Assembly (NCBI RefSeq): GCF_024758505.1
Contig: NZ_CP077970.1
Span: 4,340,001-4,404,000, forward strand
From: Bradyrhizobium arachidis
Lineage (GTDB): Bacteria > Pseudomonadota > Alphaproteobacteria > Rhizobiales > Xanthobacteraceae
DNA length: 64,000 bases
Direction: 5' to 3'
Shown here: positions 9,435-18,087 of the stretch, in pieces
How positions within the stretch are numbered: the stretch's first letter is position 1
Layout of the letters: every line of letters starts with the position of its first letter
Made by a program: the position numbers and the translations under genes
The notes under the pieces: model-generated
What the model was told of the DNA's origin: nothing
Databases searched by the model: none
The model's input: the letters and a program-made list of their open reading frames with translations, nothing else

Positions 9435-10397
9435 CTAACGCATGCGCCTGCGCCAATCGCTCGGGGTGTCACCGGTCAGCTTCCTGAAGGCCGCGGCGAA
9501 GGCGGTCTGGGAGGAGTAGCCAAGCGCCGCGGAAATCGAGACGACCGAGTCGTCGGTGTCGCGCAGCATCTTCATGGCCTGCTCGAGCCGGTGCTGGCGC
9601 AGCCAGGCATGCGGCGAGAGCCCGGTGCTCTCCTTGAAGGCGCGGCAGAAGTGAAAGCGCGACAGCCCGGCATCGGACGCCAGCGCGGCAAGGGAGACGT
9701 CGGTATCGTCGTCCGAGTGCAGACGCTGGATCGCGCGCCGCAGCGTGATTGGCGCAAGACCGCCCAGCGTCGGCTGAAAAATGGCAGGCGAGCCGGCATG
9801 TGCAGCCAGCAGGCGGGTGGCTAAGAGATCGTTGAGCTGGTGCCGGAACAGCGCATCCAGTGCCGCGCTGCCTTCAATCGCATCCGATGCGCTTATGAGG
9901 AGACGGGATGTGATGGGATCGGGATGCCCCGTTCGCTCCAGCAGCTCGCGCGGCGCCGACATGTCGGCTTCACCGGCTACGCGCTCGATCGTCCTGTGGG
10001 GAAGATAGAGCTGAACCACATTGACGGATCCGGGAATGTCCCAGCGCGCGCTCGAGCCGGCCGGAATGATCGTGACCACGCCGGTGCGCGCCGTTCCAAT
10101 CGCGATCGACCTTCCGTTGCGCCGCTCCAGACGTTGCACGCCGGTGGGATACGTCATGATGACGTGGTCAGCCATGGGTTCCACGACGTCGTGCAGGGCG
10201 CCATGCTTCCAGTGGGCGATGGCGCCGCTGGTGGGATCCGAGGCCATGCTGACCGGTGCGGTCTTCAGCACGCGCGCCATCTCCAGATCGGCGGGACGCG
10301 GTTCGCCATTCGGCAGAGAATGCTGGGACGTCTCGGGAGCGTTGGACTGTTTCGGCTGCGAAACGTCGCGCGGGATTGGCTGGCAGCTCATGGTCAA
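9435..10397 (-). CDS. AraC-family transcriptional regulator
   Basis: A 320-residue protein with an N-terminal ligand-binding region (~45-200) and a C-terminal AraC DNA-binding domain (~215-320) containing both helix-turn-helix units: LAALASDAGLSRFHFCRAFK and ISAALGYSSQTAFAAAFRKL. The AraC signature ends GDTPSDWRRR. The start is ATG at 10397, or at 10391 (MSCQP). It is downstream of the catalase-like gene on the same strand. A 31-bp sequence at 10469-10499, about 70-100 nt upstream of its start, recurs upstream of the catalase gene, which suggests autoregulation and shared control. Confidence 0.88.
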   Translation of the reverse strand: MTMSCQPIPRDVSQPKQSNAPETSQHSLPNGEPRPADLEMARVLKTAPVSMASDPTSGAIAHWKHGALHDVVEPMADHVIMTYPTGVQRLERRNGRSIAIGTARTGVVTIIPAGSSARWDIPGSVNVVQLYLPHRTIERVAGEADMSAPRELLERTGHPDPITSRLLISASDAIEGSAALDALFRHQLNDLLATRLLAAHAGSPAIFQPTLGGLAPITLRRAIQRLHSDDDTDVSLAALASDAGLSRFHFCRAFKESTGLSPHAWLRQHRLEQAMKMLRDTDDSVVSISAALGYSSQTAFAAAFRKLTGDTPSDWRRRMR

Positions 10398-10468
10398 TGA
10401 CCTCGCCGTTGAGATGCACTTCGATCGAGCGTGTTCGGCGCGCGTTCTAGGCGCTGTGCAGGTCCAGG

Positions 10469-10499
10469 GTCTTTCCCAAAGCCGCCATGCTTTGTCCGA
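10469..10499 (-). promoter_or_regulatory. Candidate AraC-type operator, copy A
   Basis: A 31-bp block (plus strand begins GTCTTTCCCAAAGC and ends TTTGTCCGA) that matches the block at 11501-11531 at 28 of 31 positions. Both lie upstream of minus-strand genes in the same orientation. This copy is between the catalase-like gene and the AraC start. The binding protein is inferred, not shown. Confidence 0.5.
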
Positions 10500-10522
10500 A
10501 CCTGCTACAAGCGGCGAACCGG

Positions 10523-11368
10523 TCAGCGACGTATTGTCTGCGAGATCGCGTAGGCGGCGCAGCGTGCTGCAAACATCTCGTCCGGCGGACGCCCGATCCC
10601 CTCGGCAAGATTGGCCGGATTGAAGCCGGCCTCGTCACGCGCATCCTTCGCTTCGACGCCGGTGACCACGATCGTTCCCAATCGCAAAGCGTCGCGCGCA
10701 TCCTCGTCGGGCCATCGGATGGTGACATCCATCACGGGGTCACCGGGACGGTCGAGCAGCGCCATCAGGCTGAATCTGATATCGCGGGCCGCGATGCGGG
10801 AGTCGAGTTCATCGTGCAAGAGATCGGGTCGCTTCGGTGCGACCTCGTCCCCGGCCGGCCGGCCTTCTTCGCCGACCGGGATGACCTTGAACTTGATGAA
10901 CCTCGTCTCGCCCTTTGAATTCGTCGTGGGAAAAGCGTGCACCCCCCAATAGGTCGTGCCGGCAAAGCTTGCGGGCAGCGGATGCGCGGCTATGTAGTCC
11001 GCCTGATGCAGCGTTTCAGGATTGCTGACGGAGAAGGCCTCGATCCTGTCCCAATCCAGCTTGCCGTCCGGTCCCGGACTGCGTGCGCGAAGGAAAGCCA
11101 GCATTTGATCGAGCGTCCTGGCAAAATGAACAGGGGCGCTTTGCGTGAAAACGTCCGAGCGCTGCCCGTTGCTGCCGAGCCGGAAGCTGAAGCCGCGCAA
11201 CGAGAGGTTCGTGTTCGCCGCGATCGGATCGCCGCCGTCCAGGGCGAACCGCGCCAGCACGCGCGATGGCTTGGTGAAGCTGCGGGATCTCGTGATCTCC
11301 CGGGCCTGACCCGAGGGAGTATAGGTGCCCCGAACGCATCGGCCCCAGGCGAAGCTCGCACGGGTCAT
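10523..11368 (-). CDS. Catalase-related (SrpA-like) heme peroxidase, 5' end uncertain or disrupted
   Basis: The 281-residue ORF resembles small catalase-family peroxidases: VLARFALDGGDP, then LSLRGFSFRLG (substrate-channel/heme region), then TTYWGVHAF. These proteins are about 300-350 residues and usually exported. Here the first ATG (11368) starts inside the domain: the same frame continues upstream to about 11460 with family-like residues (ASIIDALKAAADLPP joining ASFAWGRCVRGTYTPS), but contains no ATG, GTG or TTG before a stop near 11598. The usual N-terminus is therefore missing, frameshifted or started at an unusual codon. A second frame just upstream begins MAASGKTPGLSLREKD. Activity is doubtful. 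Confidence 0.7.
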   Translation of the reverse strand: MTRASFAWGRCVRGTYTPSGQAREITRSRSFTKPSRVLARFALDGGDPIAANTNLSLRGFSFRLGSNGQRSDVFTQSAPVHFARTLDQMLAFLRARSPGPDGKLDWDRIEAFSVSNPETLHQADYIAAHPLPASFAGTTYWGVHAFPTTNSKGETRFIKFKVIPVGEEGRPAGDEVAPKRPDLLHDELDSRIAARDIRFSLMALLDRPGDPVMDVTIRWPDEDARDALRLGTIVVTGVEAKDARDEAGFNPANLAEGIGRPPDEMFAARCAAYAISQTIRR

Positions 11369-11500
11369 TGGCGGTAGATCAGCTGCCGCCTTCAGGGCGT
11401 CGATGATGGATGCGGGCGTGGCGGCACCGGCAGGAAACTTGGGCAGAACGGGAACCTTTGGCTCGTTGGGACGTCTTTTTCGCGCAGCGAGAGGCCGGGC

Positions 11501-11531
11501 GTCTTTCCCGAAGCGGCCATGCCTTGTCCGA
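11501..11531 (-). promoter_or_regulatory. Candidate AraC-type operator, copy B
   Basis: A 31-bp block (plus strand begins GTCTTTCCCGAAGC and ends CTTGTCCGA), nearly identical to 10469-10499. It sits upstream of the catalase-like gene, about 130-160 nt from its first ATG. The block also spans an ATG that opens an alternative frame, so a coding origin cannot be excluded. Confidence 0.5.
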
Positions 11532-11587
11532 TTCTGCGACGAAATGCCGACGGCGCCATGAACCCTCGAATTGCTGCGTAAATCATC

Positions 11588-11613
11588 CTGCCGTCAGCCA
11601 TGCTGGACGGCAG
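11588..11613. promoter_or_regulatory. Inverted repeat between divergent catalase-like and AraC genes
   Basis: Perfect 8-bp arms CTGCCGTC/GACGGCAG separated by 10 bp, in the intergenic region between two divergently transcribed genes. It may be an operator, or a chance palindrome; no regulator is linked to it. Confidence 0.3.
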
Positions 11614-11687
11614 ATCGCCGATTCACGATAATGATCCGGGTTTGCACTTGCATCCGCCGGTCCGCGTGACTGATGAACTGAGATCCT

Positions 11688-12617
11688 ATGGCACAGAGCG
11701 GTTTTCACGGTGAGAAGTTCAGGGAACTTCTGCACCTTCGGGACACACCGTCATCGCTGATCACGCGGTCCATGCGCGGTGTCGACGTGGCCGTCACCGA
11801 AACGCGGGATGACAATCCCGTCCCGGGTCTTTGCGGCGAAATCATCCCCGAGGATGCGTATATCGTCAGCCTGAAACTCCGCGACTACCCTGACTGCGAA
11901 TACTGGCAGGATGGCAAGTGCGTGGCCAAGCCCAGCATCGTGGCAGGCACGACATATATCTACGACATGAAGCGCGATCCGCGCTTCGTGATCGAAAAGC
12001 CGTTCCACTCCCTTCATTTCTATGTTCCGGCTCTGGCGCTGGACGGTATCGCGGAGCAGTCCGGCGTGCGGCGTGTCGGCCAACTCGACTATCAATACGG
12101 CAACGGCTTTCAGGACGAGGTTGTGCATCACATCGGCGCGTCGCTGATGCGGGCATTGCGACGGCCATCCGAAGCCAACCAGCCCTTCATCGATCACATG
12201 ATGCTTGCGCTCACAGCGCACGTCGCTCAGGCCTATGGCGGATTGCGCGACGCGGAGGCGATGCGCGGCGGTCTTGCTCCCTGGCAGGTGAAGCGAGCCT
12301 GCGAAAAGCTCGAATCCGATCTCGCCGGCAAATTTTCGTTGCAGGACATCGCGTCTGAGCTCGGCCTCTCGGTCAGCCATTTTTCCCGGGCGTTTCGGAC
12401 GTCCGTTGGATTGCCGCCGCACCAGTGGCTCCTCCACCAACGCGTGAGCGCGGCAAAGCAGTTGATGACCGTCCGCGACCTGTCACTTGCCGAGATCGCA
12501 ATATCGGCCGGGTTTTCCAATCAAAGCCACTTTACGCGGGTATTTACGAGTCTGGTTGGCGTCAGCCCGGGTGTGTGGCGTCGCGAAGGACTCGGCGCTC
12601 CCGAAAGCGAGACGTGA
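11688..12617 (+). CDS. AraC-family transcriptional regulator
   Basis: A 309-residue regulator with an N-terminal sensing region (~20-195) and a C-terminal AraC domain (~205-300). The two helix-turn-helix units are LQDIASELGLSVSHFSRAFR and IAISAGFSNQSHFTRVFTSL, ending VGVSPGVWRRE. It is transcribed away from the catalase-like gene and is not closely similar to the other AraC protein (9435-10397). It stands alone, with a strong hairpin just downstream. Targets unknown; the divergent catalase region is the obvious candidate. Confidence 0.88.
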   Translation: MAQSGFHGEKFRELLHLRDTPSSLITRSMRGVDVAVTETRDDNPVPGLCGEIIPEDAYIVSLKLRDYPDCEYWQDGKCVAKPSIVAGTTYIYDMKRDPRFVIEKPFHSLHFYVPALALDGIAEQSGVRRVGQLDYQYGNGFQDEVVHHIGASLMRALRRPSEANQPFIDHMMLALTAHVAQAYGGLRDAEAMRGGLAPWQVKRACEKLESDLAGKFSLQDIASELGLSVSHFSRAFRTSVGLPPHQWLLHQRVSAAKQLMTVRDLSLAEIAISAGFSNQSHFTRVFTSLVGVSPGVWRREGLGAPESET

Positions 12618-12663
12618 GCCAAGACGACAGGAGCGGTAGACGCCTGCGGACGCCGAGGCTCGT

Positions 12664-12690
12664 GCAGCCTTCGTATAGGTCGAAGGCTGC
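12664..12690 (+). terminator. Hairpin downstream of AraC gene
   Basis: Perfect 10-bp arms GCAGCCTTCG/CGAAGGCTGC around a 7-nt loop, 47 nt after the AraC stop. There is no T run, so it may be a processing or rho-assisted end rather than an intrinsic terminator. Confidence 0.5.
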
Positions 12691-12743
12691 CGCCGTATCT
12701 TCCGAATTGCCTGGCGCCTTTTGGCCGACGATAGTTGTCAGCC

Positions 12744-12953
12744 ATGGCCACGTCGGAAACCCTTCTCTCTGTCGTCGCAATCAGGCTCGCCGCGCTGGTC
12801 GTTGCCGGGCTTGTCGCGAGGACCGCGGCGGCGGATCATCCAGGCTCAGAGCAAGCATGCGTCCGAGCGAGGATGGCCATCGACGTGCACGCGCCCCCGG
12901 CTGCGAAGCCGGAGCCGGATGCAGTCTTGCGGGACATGTTGGTGCATGACTGA
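12744..12953 (+). CDS. Possible small exported protein
   Basis: A 69-residue ORF beginning MATSETLLSVVAIRLAALVV, with a signal-peptide-like stretch ending TAAA. There is no clear ribosome binding site and no family resemblance. It lies in an otherwise empty stretch between the AraC gene and the terminator at 13042. Doubtful. Confidence 0.25.
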   Translation: MATSETLLSVVAIRLAALVVAGLVARTAAADHPGSEQACVRARMAIDVHAPPAAKPEPDAVLRDMLVHD

Positions 12954-13041
12954 TCGCCCGACGGCGGTGATCGCTGCGCGCTGAGCCTGCACCTCATCGA
13001 GCCTGTTCGCGCTGCCCGACCGCTGGGGCTGTGCGGGCCGC

Positions 13042-13069
13042 AAAAAGAGCCCCGCCAGAGGCGGGGCTC
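13042..13069 (-). terminator. Rho-independent terminator of the DUF1236 gene
   Basis: On the minus strand a GAGCCCCGCC stem pairs with GGCGGGGCTC across a TCT(G)-type loop and is followed at once by TTTTT. It lies about 12 nt past the stop of the DUF1236 gene: a textbook intrinsic terminator. Confidence 0.85.
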
Positions 13070-13080
13070 AGGAGGCGCCT

Positions 13081-14868
13081 TTACCGGCTGGGTTGGTTCT
13101 GAGCCGGCTGACCCGACGCCGAAGGCGCCGGGGCGTTATTCTGGTCGGTTTGTCCAGACTGCGTGTTCTGCGTAGCGCTGGGTTGGTTGGTAGGCTGATT
13201 GTTGCTTTGGGCCGGGGCCTGTCCGGTGGTCTGGCCCGACGGCGGTTGTGTCGCTGCCTGGCCCTGCGTCGCCGGTTGGTTCTGCTGAGCCTGGCCGCTT
13301 GTAGACGGCGGGTTCTGCGGAGCCTGGCCCGTGGTCTGGTTCTGCTGCGCTGGCGCATTGGTCTGATTTTGCTGCGCAGGCGCAGTGGTCTGACCGGTGT
13401 TTTGCCCGGTCGTGTTCTGCTGCGTCGACTGGCCAGTCCCATCCTGACCGACGGTCGTCGATTGGCCCTGCGTAGCGCGGATCTGGTTGGACACGCCCAG
13501 TGCAGCGACCGTGCGGGTATCGATCGAGCCGGTGGTCTGGAAGCCTTCCTGTCTCTGGAAGGTAATCAGCGCTTCGCGCGTCGTGGGCCCGAGGACGCCG
13601 TCTGCTTCGCCAGACATCAGGCGACGTTCAATCAGAACCCGTTGAACAACGCGGATCTCGTCGGGGCTGAGATCCAGCGTGGCGACGCTGCCACCGCCAA
13701 CGCTCGGGCCGCCGCGCCGGACAAAGTGTGTCCGCGGGCCGGCGGGAATGGCGTCGACGATCCTGCGCCTTCGGTCGAGGACCACGATCTCGTCATCCAC
13801 GACGAAGAAGCTGTAGTCGCGATAGCCCGGATAGATGCCGATCAGCGCCGGGTATGCCGAGAAGGAGACCACGGAGATGTTCCGCGGCACCACCACGCCG
13901 GCATTGATCCCGAAGTTGATGGAATTGAAGTTGACTCGCGCGCGCTCCACATTGCGTGAGCTCAACACCGACTGCTGCAGCGTCGTCTGCTGCTGTGCGC
14001 TCACCTGCACGCGACCGGACATGCTCTGGGTGGTCGCATCCTGGGTTTGCGCCTGGGTGTTGGCCGGTCCCTGGGTGTTGGTGCCAGTCGTCGTACCCTG
14101 ACCCTGCTGTGCATTCTGGCCTTGGGCGTTGTTGTTCGCGCCGGTTGTGGTGCTCTGACCCTGGGCGTTCTGGCCTTGTGCGTTGCCCTTGGTGTTCGCA
14201 CCCGTCGTTGTCGTGCTCTGGCCCTGCGCGTTCAGGCCTTGGGAATTGTCCTTGGTGTTCGCGCCGGTCGACGTCGTGCTCTGACCCTTCGCGTTCTTGC
14301 CTTGGACATTGTCCTTGGTGTTGGCGCCTGTGGTCGTGGTCTTACCCTGATCTGCATCTTTCGACTGACGCGTAACGTCGCGGTCGCTGCGGCCCTGTCC
14401 GACGCTCTGGTCCTTTTGTCCGCTCTTGTCGCTATCGGACCTGGACTGACGCGCTTGGCCAGGTTCGCTGCGGCCCTGACCGACGGTTTGGTCCTTGCCA
14501 CGCTTGTCGCTTTCAGACTGGGACTGGCGCGCGTTGTCGTGGTCGCCGCGGCCCTGACCGATGGTCTGACGCTCGCCCCTGTCGGCCTTGCCGCTGTCAC
14601 GCATTCCTTCGCTGCGCTCGGTACGCGACGGCGCCGCGGAGGGACTCTCGGCCCGGCCGCCTGCGCGGCCCTGCGTCATTCCTTCGCTGCGGGAAGCGCC
14701 ACCTGCGCCTTGCGACATTCCGCCGCCGGACCGACCCTGTTCCGCAGCGGCTCCGCCGCCGCTCGTTCCGCCGCCGGCACCTTCACGCATGCCTTGCGCC
14801 GACGCCAGGCTGACGCCGGCGAGCAGCACTGCTGTAGTCAGCAGGAACCTGCTCTTGCTTGTGTTCAT
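13081..14868 (-). CDS. Exported DUF1236 / peptidoglycan-binding protein with Q/T/N/G-rich repeats
   Basis: A 595-residue protein. It begins with a signal peptide (MNTSKSRFLLTTAVLLAGVSLASA), followed by a Gly/Ser/Arg-rich segment, then imperfect repeats of two kinds: GQGRSDxDxxRQS units and longer TTTTGANTKxNxQGxNAQGQS units. A DUF1236-like domain follows (about residues 285-400, including INFGINAGVVVPRNI), then a PG_binding_1 domain (DEIRVVQRVLIERRLMSGEADGVLG region), then a Q/T/N/P-rich tail of about 110 residues. GGAGGAGG precedes the ATG at 14868, which decides the start. It is probably a cell-envelope protein binding peptidoglycan; the low-complexity parts are likely disordered. Confidence 0.85.
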   Translation of the reverse strand: MNTSKSRFLLTTAVLLAGVSLASAQGMREGAGGGTSGGGAAAEQGRSGGGMSQGAGGASRSEGMTQGRAGGRAESPSAAPSRTERSEGMRDSGKADRGERQTIGQGRGDHDNARQSQSESDKRGKDQTVGQGRSEPGQARQSRSDSDKSGQKDQSVGQGRSDRDVTRQSKDADQGKTTTTGANTKDNVQGKNAKGQSTTSTGANTKDNSQGLNAQGQSTTTTGANTKGNAQGQNAQGQSTTTGANNNAQGQNAQQGQGTTTGTNTQGPANTQAQTQDATTQSMSGRVQVSAQQQTTLQQSVLSSRNVERARVNFNSINFGINAGVVVPRNISVVSFSAYPALIGIYPGYRDYSFFVVDDEIVVLDRRRRIVDAIPAGPRTHFVRRGGPSVGGGSVATLDLSPDEIRVVQRVLIERRLMSGEADGVLGPTTREALITFQRQEGFQTTGSIDTRTVAALGVSNQIRATQGQSTTVGQDGTGQSTQQNTTGQNTGQTTAPAQQNQTNAPAQQNQTTGQAPQNPPSTSGQAQQNQPATQGQAATQPPSGQTTGQAPAQSNNQPTNQPSATQNTQSGQTDQNNAPAPSASGQPAQNQPSR

Positions 14869-15233
14869 CTGAACCTCCTCCGTTTGCTTTGCAGCATTTT
14901 TCAATTGGGTATTTTCGAACGACAGAGCTCGAGACGAACAAGCCCTCATCCGATTTTCCGATTAGCGTTGCGACGTCGTGCCAACATCAACGAAGGGCAA
15001 AAGTTGCAAACGCGCGCCCGCGAGGAACAGGAGTCACGAAGACAAACGAGCGTTCATCTCGGTGAACTCGCGGCTCCCGATGGATCGCCTCATGACTGAT
15101 CGCGTTGGTTGGAGAGATCCATAGGCCCGCTGTTCCGCGGGCGTTCGTAGGGCGTCGCGGGGCGCGCCCGGCTACTTTGCATGGGGTTGTTTTGCGGGTT
15201 TTTGACCTGCCGAGGCCGGCACCTTGCTTTCCG
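14869..15233. other. Intergenic region between DUF1236 gene and MFS gene
   Basis: Both flanking genes are on the minus strand, so this region should hold the DUF1236 promoter and the MFS transcript end. A GC-rich stretch near 15127-15170 can fold, but I see no clear terminator, no conserved motif and no convincing small gene. Confidence 0.45.
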
Positions 15234-16727
15234 CTACCCCAGCCTTTGATCCCGCACGTCCTGGGTATCCTCGGTCGCCGCCTTGACGGCGGCGCTCGCC
15301 GCGCTCTTCGCGGCGCCCTTGCGGCTTGCGACCTCGACCGCCTTGCGGCCGGAGATTTCGTGGCCGGCATCGGCAGGCATCTGCCAGAAGAACCAGGAGG
15401 ACGCCGCCGACGTCAGCGCCACGACGAGAAAGGCCGGCGCGAACACGGTGGCATTGATCTCGCTGACATGGTTGAGCCACATCGTCGTTTCCACGCAGGC
15501 GGCGCCGACGGCGACGCCGGCCGAGACCGCGAGCTGCTGGTTGACGCTGACGAGCGTGGTGGCGCGGCTCATCTGCGCTGTCTCGACGTCGGCATAGGCC
15601 ACCGTGTTGATCGCGGTGAATTCGAGCGAACGGAAGAAGCCGCCGACCACCAGGATGACCATGATGATGAGCAGCGGCGTCGTCACCGTGAACAGCGCAC
15701 AGACGGCGAGGAAGAACGCGCTGATGATCGCGTTGACCGTCATCAGATTGCGGAAGCCGAAGGTGCGGATGATGCGCGCGGCCAGTGTCTTCATGCCCAT
15801 GGCGCCGAGCGAGGAGGCGAAGGTGACCAGGCCCGAATGGAACGGCGACAGCCCGAAACCGATCTGCATCAGGAGTGGGAGCAGGAACGGCAGTGCGCCG
15901 ATGCCGAGCCGGAACATGAAGCCGCCGAATATGGCTGCGCGGAGCGTCGGCAGTTTTAACAGCGAAAAGTCCAGCACCGGTGATCCCGTCTTCCGCGCGT
16001 GCAGGACGTACAGCGTCATCGAGATCGATCCGCCGACGACCAGGGCAGCGATCGTGCCCCAGGGCAGCAGGTTGAGCCCGGCCACGGAGAGACCGAACGC
16101 GATGCCGGCAAGCCCGATGCCTGCGAGCACCATGCCGTAGAGATCGAACGGCTCCTGCGTTTCGCTCTTGATGGGATCGATGAAGCGCATCGCCATGAAG
16201 ATGCCGACGAGCCCGATCGGGATGTTGATCAGGAAGATCCAGTGCCAGGACGCGTAGGTCGTGATGAACCCGCCGAGCGGCGGGCCGATCACGGGACCTA
16301 TGAGGGCAGGGACCGTCACCCAGGCCATGGCGTTGACCAGCTCGCTCTTGTCGATCGAGCGCAGCAGCACGAGGCGGCCGACCGGCGTCATCATCGCGCC
16401 GCCCATGCCCTGCAGGATGCGCGCGAACACGAAATGCGTCACCGATTGCGACAGCGCGCAGCCGATCGAGCCGACCATGAAGACGCCGACCGCGATTGCG
16501 AACACCATCCGCGCGCCGAACCGGTCGGCGGTCCAGCCGCTCGCGGGGATGAAGACGGCCAGCGACAGCAGATAGGAGGTGATCGCGAGCTTCAGCGTCA
16601 GCGGGCTCGTGCCGATGTCGGCGGCGATCGCCGGCAGCGAGGTGGCGATGACCGTCGAGTCCATGTTTTCCATGAACAGGGCGGTCGCCACGATCAGCGG
16701 GATGACGCGTTGCTTGTTGTCCAACAT
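15234..16727 (-). CDS. MFS drug exporter, DHA2 (EmrB-like, 14-helix) family
   Basis: Inner-membrane proton-coupled exporter of about 497 residues. The first helix carries MENMDSTVIATSLPAIA, the DHA2 hallmark with its helix-1 Asp; motif A-like GWTADRFGARMVF and the antiporter motif region GPVIGPPLGGFI follow. The cytoplasmic C-terminal tail is Lys/Ala-rich. The start is uncertain: I take ATG 16727 (MLDNKQRVI), but ATG 16763 (MPLASDFHYFSV) is also in frame and neither has a good ribosome binding site. No membrane-fusion partner (EmrA) is adjacent, so it probably works alone. Substrate unknown. Confidence 0.85.
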   Translation of the reverse strand: MLDNKQRVIPLIVATALFMENMDSTVIATSLPAIAADIGTSPLTLKLAITSYLLSLAVFIPASGWTADRFGARMVFAIAVGVFMVGSIGCALSQSVTHFVFARILQGMGGAMMTPVGRLVLLRSIDKSELVNAMAWVTVPALIGPVIGPPLGGFITTYASWHWIFLINIPIGLVGIFMAMRFIDPIKSETQEPFDLYGMVLAGIGLAGIAFGLSVAGLNLLPWGTIAALVVGGSISMTLYVLHARKTGSPVLDFSLLKLPTLRAAIFGGFMFRLGIGALPFLLPLLMQIGFGLSPFHSGLVTFASSLGAMGMKTLAARIIRTFGFRNLMTVNAIISAFFLAVCALFTVTTPLLIIMVILVVGGFFRSLEFTAINTVAYADVETAQMSRATTLVSVNQQLAVSAGVAVGAACVETTMWLNHVSEINATVFAPAFLVVALTSAASSWFFWQMPADAGHEISGRKAVEVASRKGAAKSAASAAVKAATEDTQDVRDQRLG

Positions 16728-16888
16728 GACGGAAAAGTAATGGAAATCAGAAGCAAGGGGCATTTGCGGCTTATCATCGCCGCGCCGTCGAGACCATTGC
16801 GGAACTGCGCATAGCACCTAAATCCTGCGTCACAGCGGTGTGACCACCAACCGTGTCCGAGGTTGCACCGGCTGCCGGAGATCCCGCG

Positions 16889-17137
16889 ATGATCTACATC
16901 CTTGCCGCGCTGCTGCCACCGATCGGGCTGCTCCTGAACGGCCAGCCGTTCTCGGCGATCCTCAACCTCGTCGTGATCGTCATCTGCGTGATTTTCGGCC
17001 TGATTTTCCCGATCCTGTTCCTGGTGCCATCAGCCCATGCGCTGATCGCGGTGCACATGAAGCGGGAGGACCGGCGGCACCGGGAGGTGGTGGACGCGAT
17101 CCGCCAGCACGGCCCGCCGCCGGGCTATCCGCGCTAA
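16889..17137 (+). CDS. YqaE/Pmp3-like small membrane protein
   Basis: An 82-residue protein, MIYILAALLPPIGLLLNGQP, with two hydrophobic helices (residues ~2-17 and ~21-48) and a basic C-terminal tail (MKREDRRHREVVDAIRQHG). The LLPPIG stretch in the first helix resembles the Pmp3/YqaE family of small stress-related membrane proteins. GGAG lies 8 nt before ATG 16889; an in-frame GTG at 16853 is less likely. The TAA stop coincides with the left end of an IS481 element, so the original C-terminus may have been changed by the insertion. Confidence 0.65.
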   Translation: MIYILAALLPPIGLLLNGQPFSAILNLVVIVICVIFGLIFPILFLVPSAHALIAVHMKREDRRHREVVDAIRQHGPPPGYPR

Positions 17138-18087
17138 CTGTGGAATCTCAACAGGTCGTCCTTCGGAAGGCCGAGGCGGCTGATCGGTGGTTTGGCTTGC
17201 AGACTACCGTGCGGGCGATGCCAGTTGTAGTGATGAAGCCAGATTGGCAGGTTGTTGGCGCGCTGGTCTGAGGTGTCGTAGGCGCGAGCGTAAGCCCACT
17301 CACGCAGCACGGTCTGGATGAAGCGTTCGGCCTTGCCGTTTGTTTGCGGTCTGTAGGGTCTGGTGAAGATGTGCTTGAGACCGAGCTTGCTGCATGCTCT
17401 GGCGAAGGCCTTGGCGCGGTAGCAGGAGCCGTTGTCGGTCATGATGCCGGTGACCTTGATGCCGAGGCTGCGGTAGTAAGTGACGGCACCCTTGAGGAAG
17501 GCGATGGCGCTCTCCTTTTTCTGATCACGCCGGATCTGGGAGAAGGCCAGGCGCGATGCATCGTCGATGGCCACGTGGACGAACTCGTGGCCGGCGCCGC
17601 GGCTTTCGCCCTTCTGGCGATCGTGCGTGATGCGGTGGCCTGGTCTGATGAATCTGCCGAGTTTCTTGATGTCGATATGGATGAGCTCGCCGGGCTGCTC
17701 GCGCTCGTACCGGCGCACCGGCTCGGCGGGCTCCAGATCGCGTATCCGGCTTAATCCCAAGCGGCGAAGGATGCGGCTGACGGTGGCCCGTGACACCCTG
17801 ACCTCGGCTGCGATCTGCTTGCCGGTGTGGCGCTGCCGGCGCAACGTCTCGACGGCGGCGCACGTGGCGACAGGGGTTTGGCTTGGCGATGAATGAGGTC
17901 GCGACGAGCGGTCGCGCAAACCATCAACACCCTCTGCGCGGAACCGCTTGACCCATTTGGCCACCGTTTTCGGTGTCGTGTTGAACCGATCTGCCACGGC
18001 GGCCTGGCTCAGCCCGCCATCGATCACGCCTCGCACCATCGCCTCTCGACCTTTGGGCGTCAAAGGCGCATTCTTGTGGACGTTCAT
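17134..18087 (-). CDS. IS481-family transposase
   Basis: A 317-residue DDE transposase, intact. The N-terminal helix-turn-helix region (GLSQAAVADRFNTTPKTVAKWVK) and a second winged-helix segment (VSRATVSRILRRLGL) are followed by the rve integrase core: Asp in HIDIKKLGRF, Asp in MTDNGSCYRA and Glu in NGKAERFIQT. The C-terminus has YNWHRPHGSL, typical of IS481/IS3-like cores. The start MNVHKNAPLT at 18087 is preceded by AAGGAGAGACC. The absence of frameshifts suggests recent or active transposition. Confidence 0.92.
   Translation of the reverse strand: MNVHKNAPLTPKGREAMVRGVIDGGLSQAAVADRFNTTPKTVAKWVKRFRAEGVDGLRDRSSRPHSSPSQTPVATCAAVETLRRQRHTGKQIAAEVRVSRATVSRILRRLGLSRIRDLEPAEPVRRYEREQPGELIHIDIKKLGRFIRPGHRITHDRQKGESRGAGHEFVHVAIDDASRLAFSQIRRDQKKESAIAFLKGAVTYYRSLGIKVTGIMTDNGSCYRAKAFARACSKLGLKHIFTRPYRPQTNGKAERFIQTVLREWAYARAYDTSDQRANNLPIWLHHYNWHRPHGSLQAKPPISRLGLPKDDLLRFHS

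Noticed and set aside
14050..14360. Regular repeats that could suggest a CRISPR-like array
   Set aside because: The repeats are in frame and encode the Thr/Asn/Gln/Gly units of the DUF1236 protein; repeat and spacer lengths are not constant and there are no cas genes.
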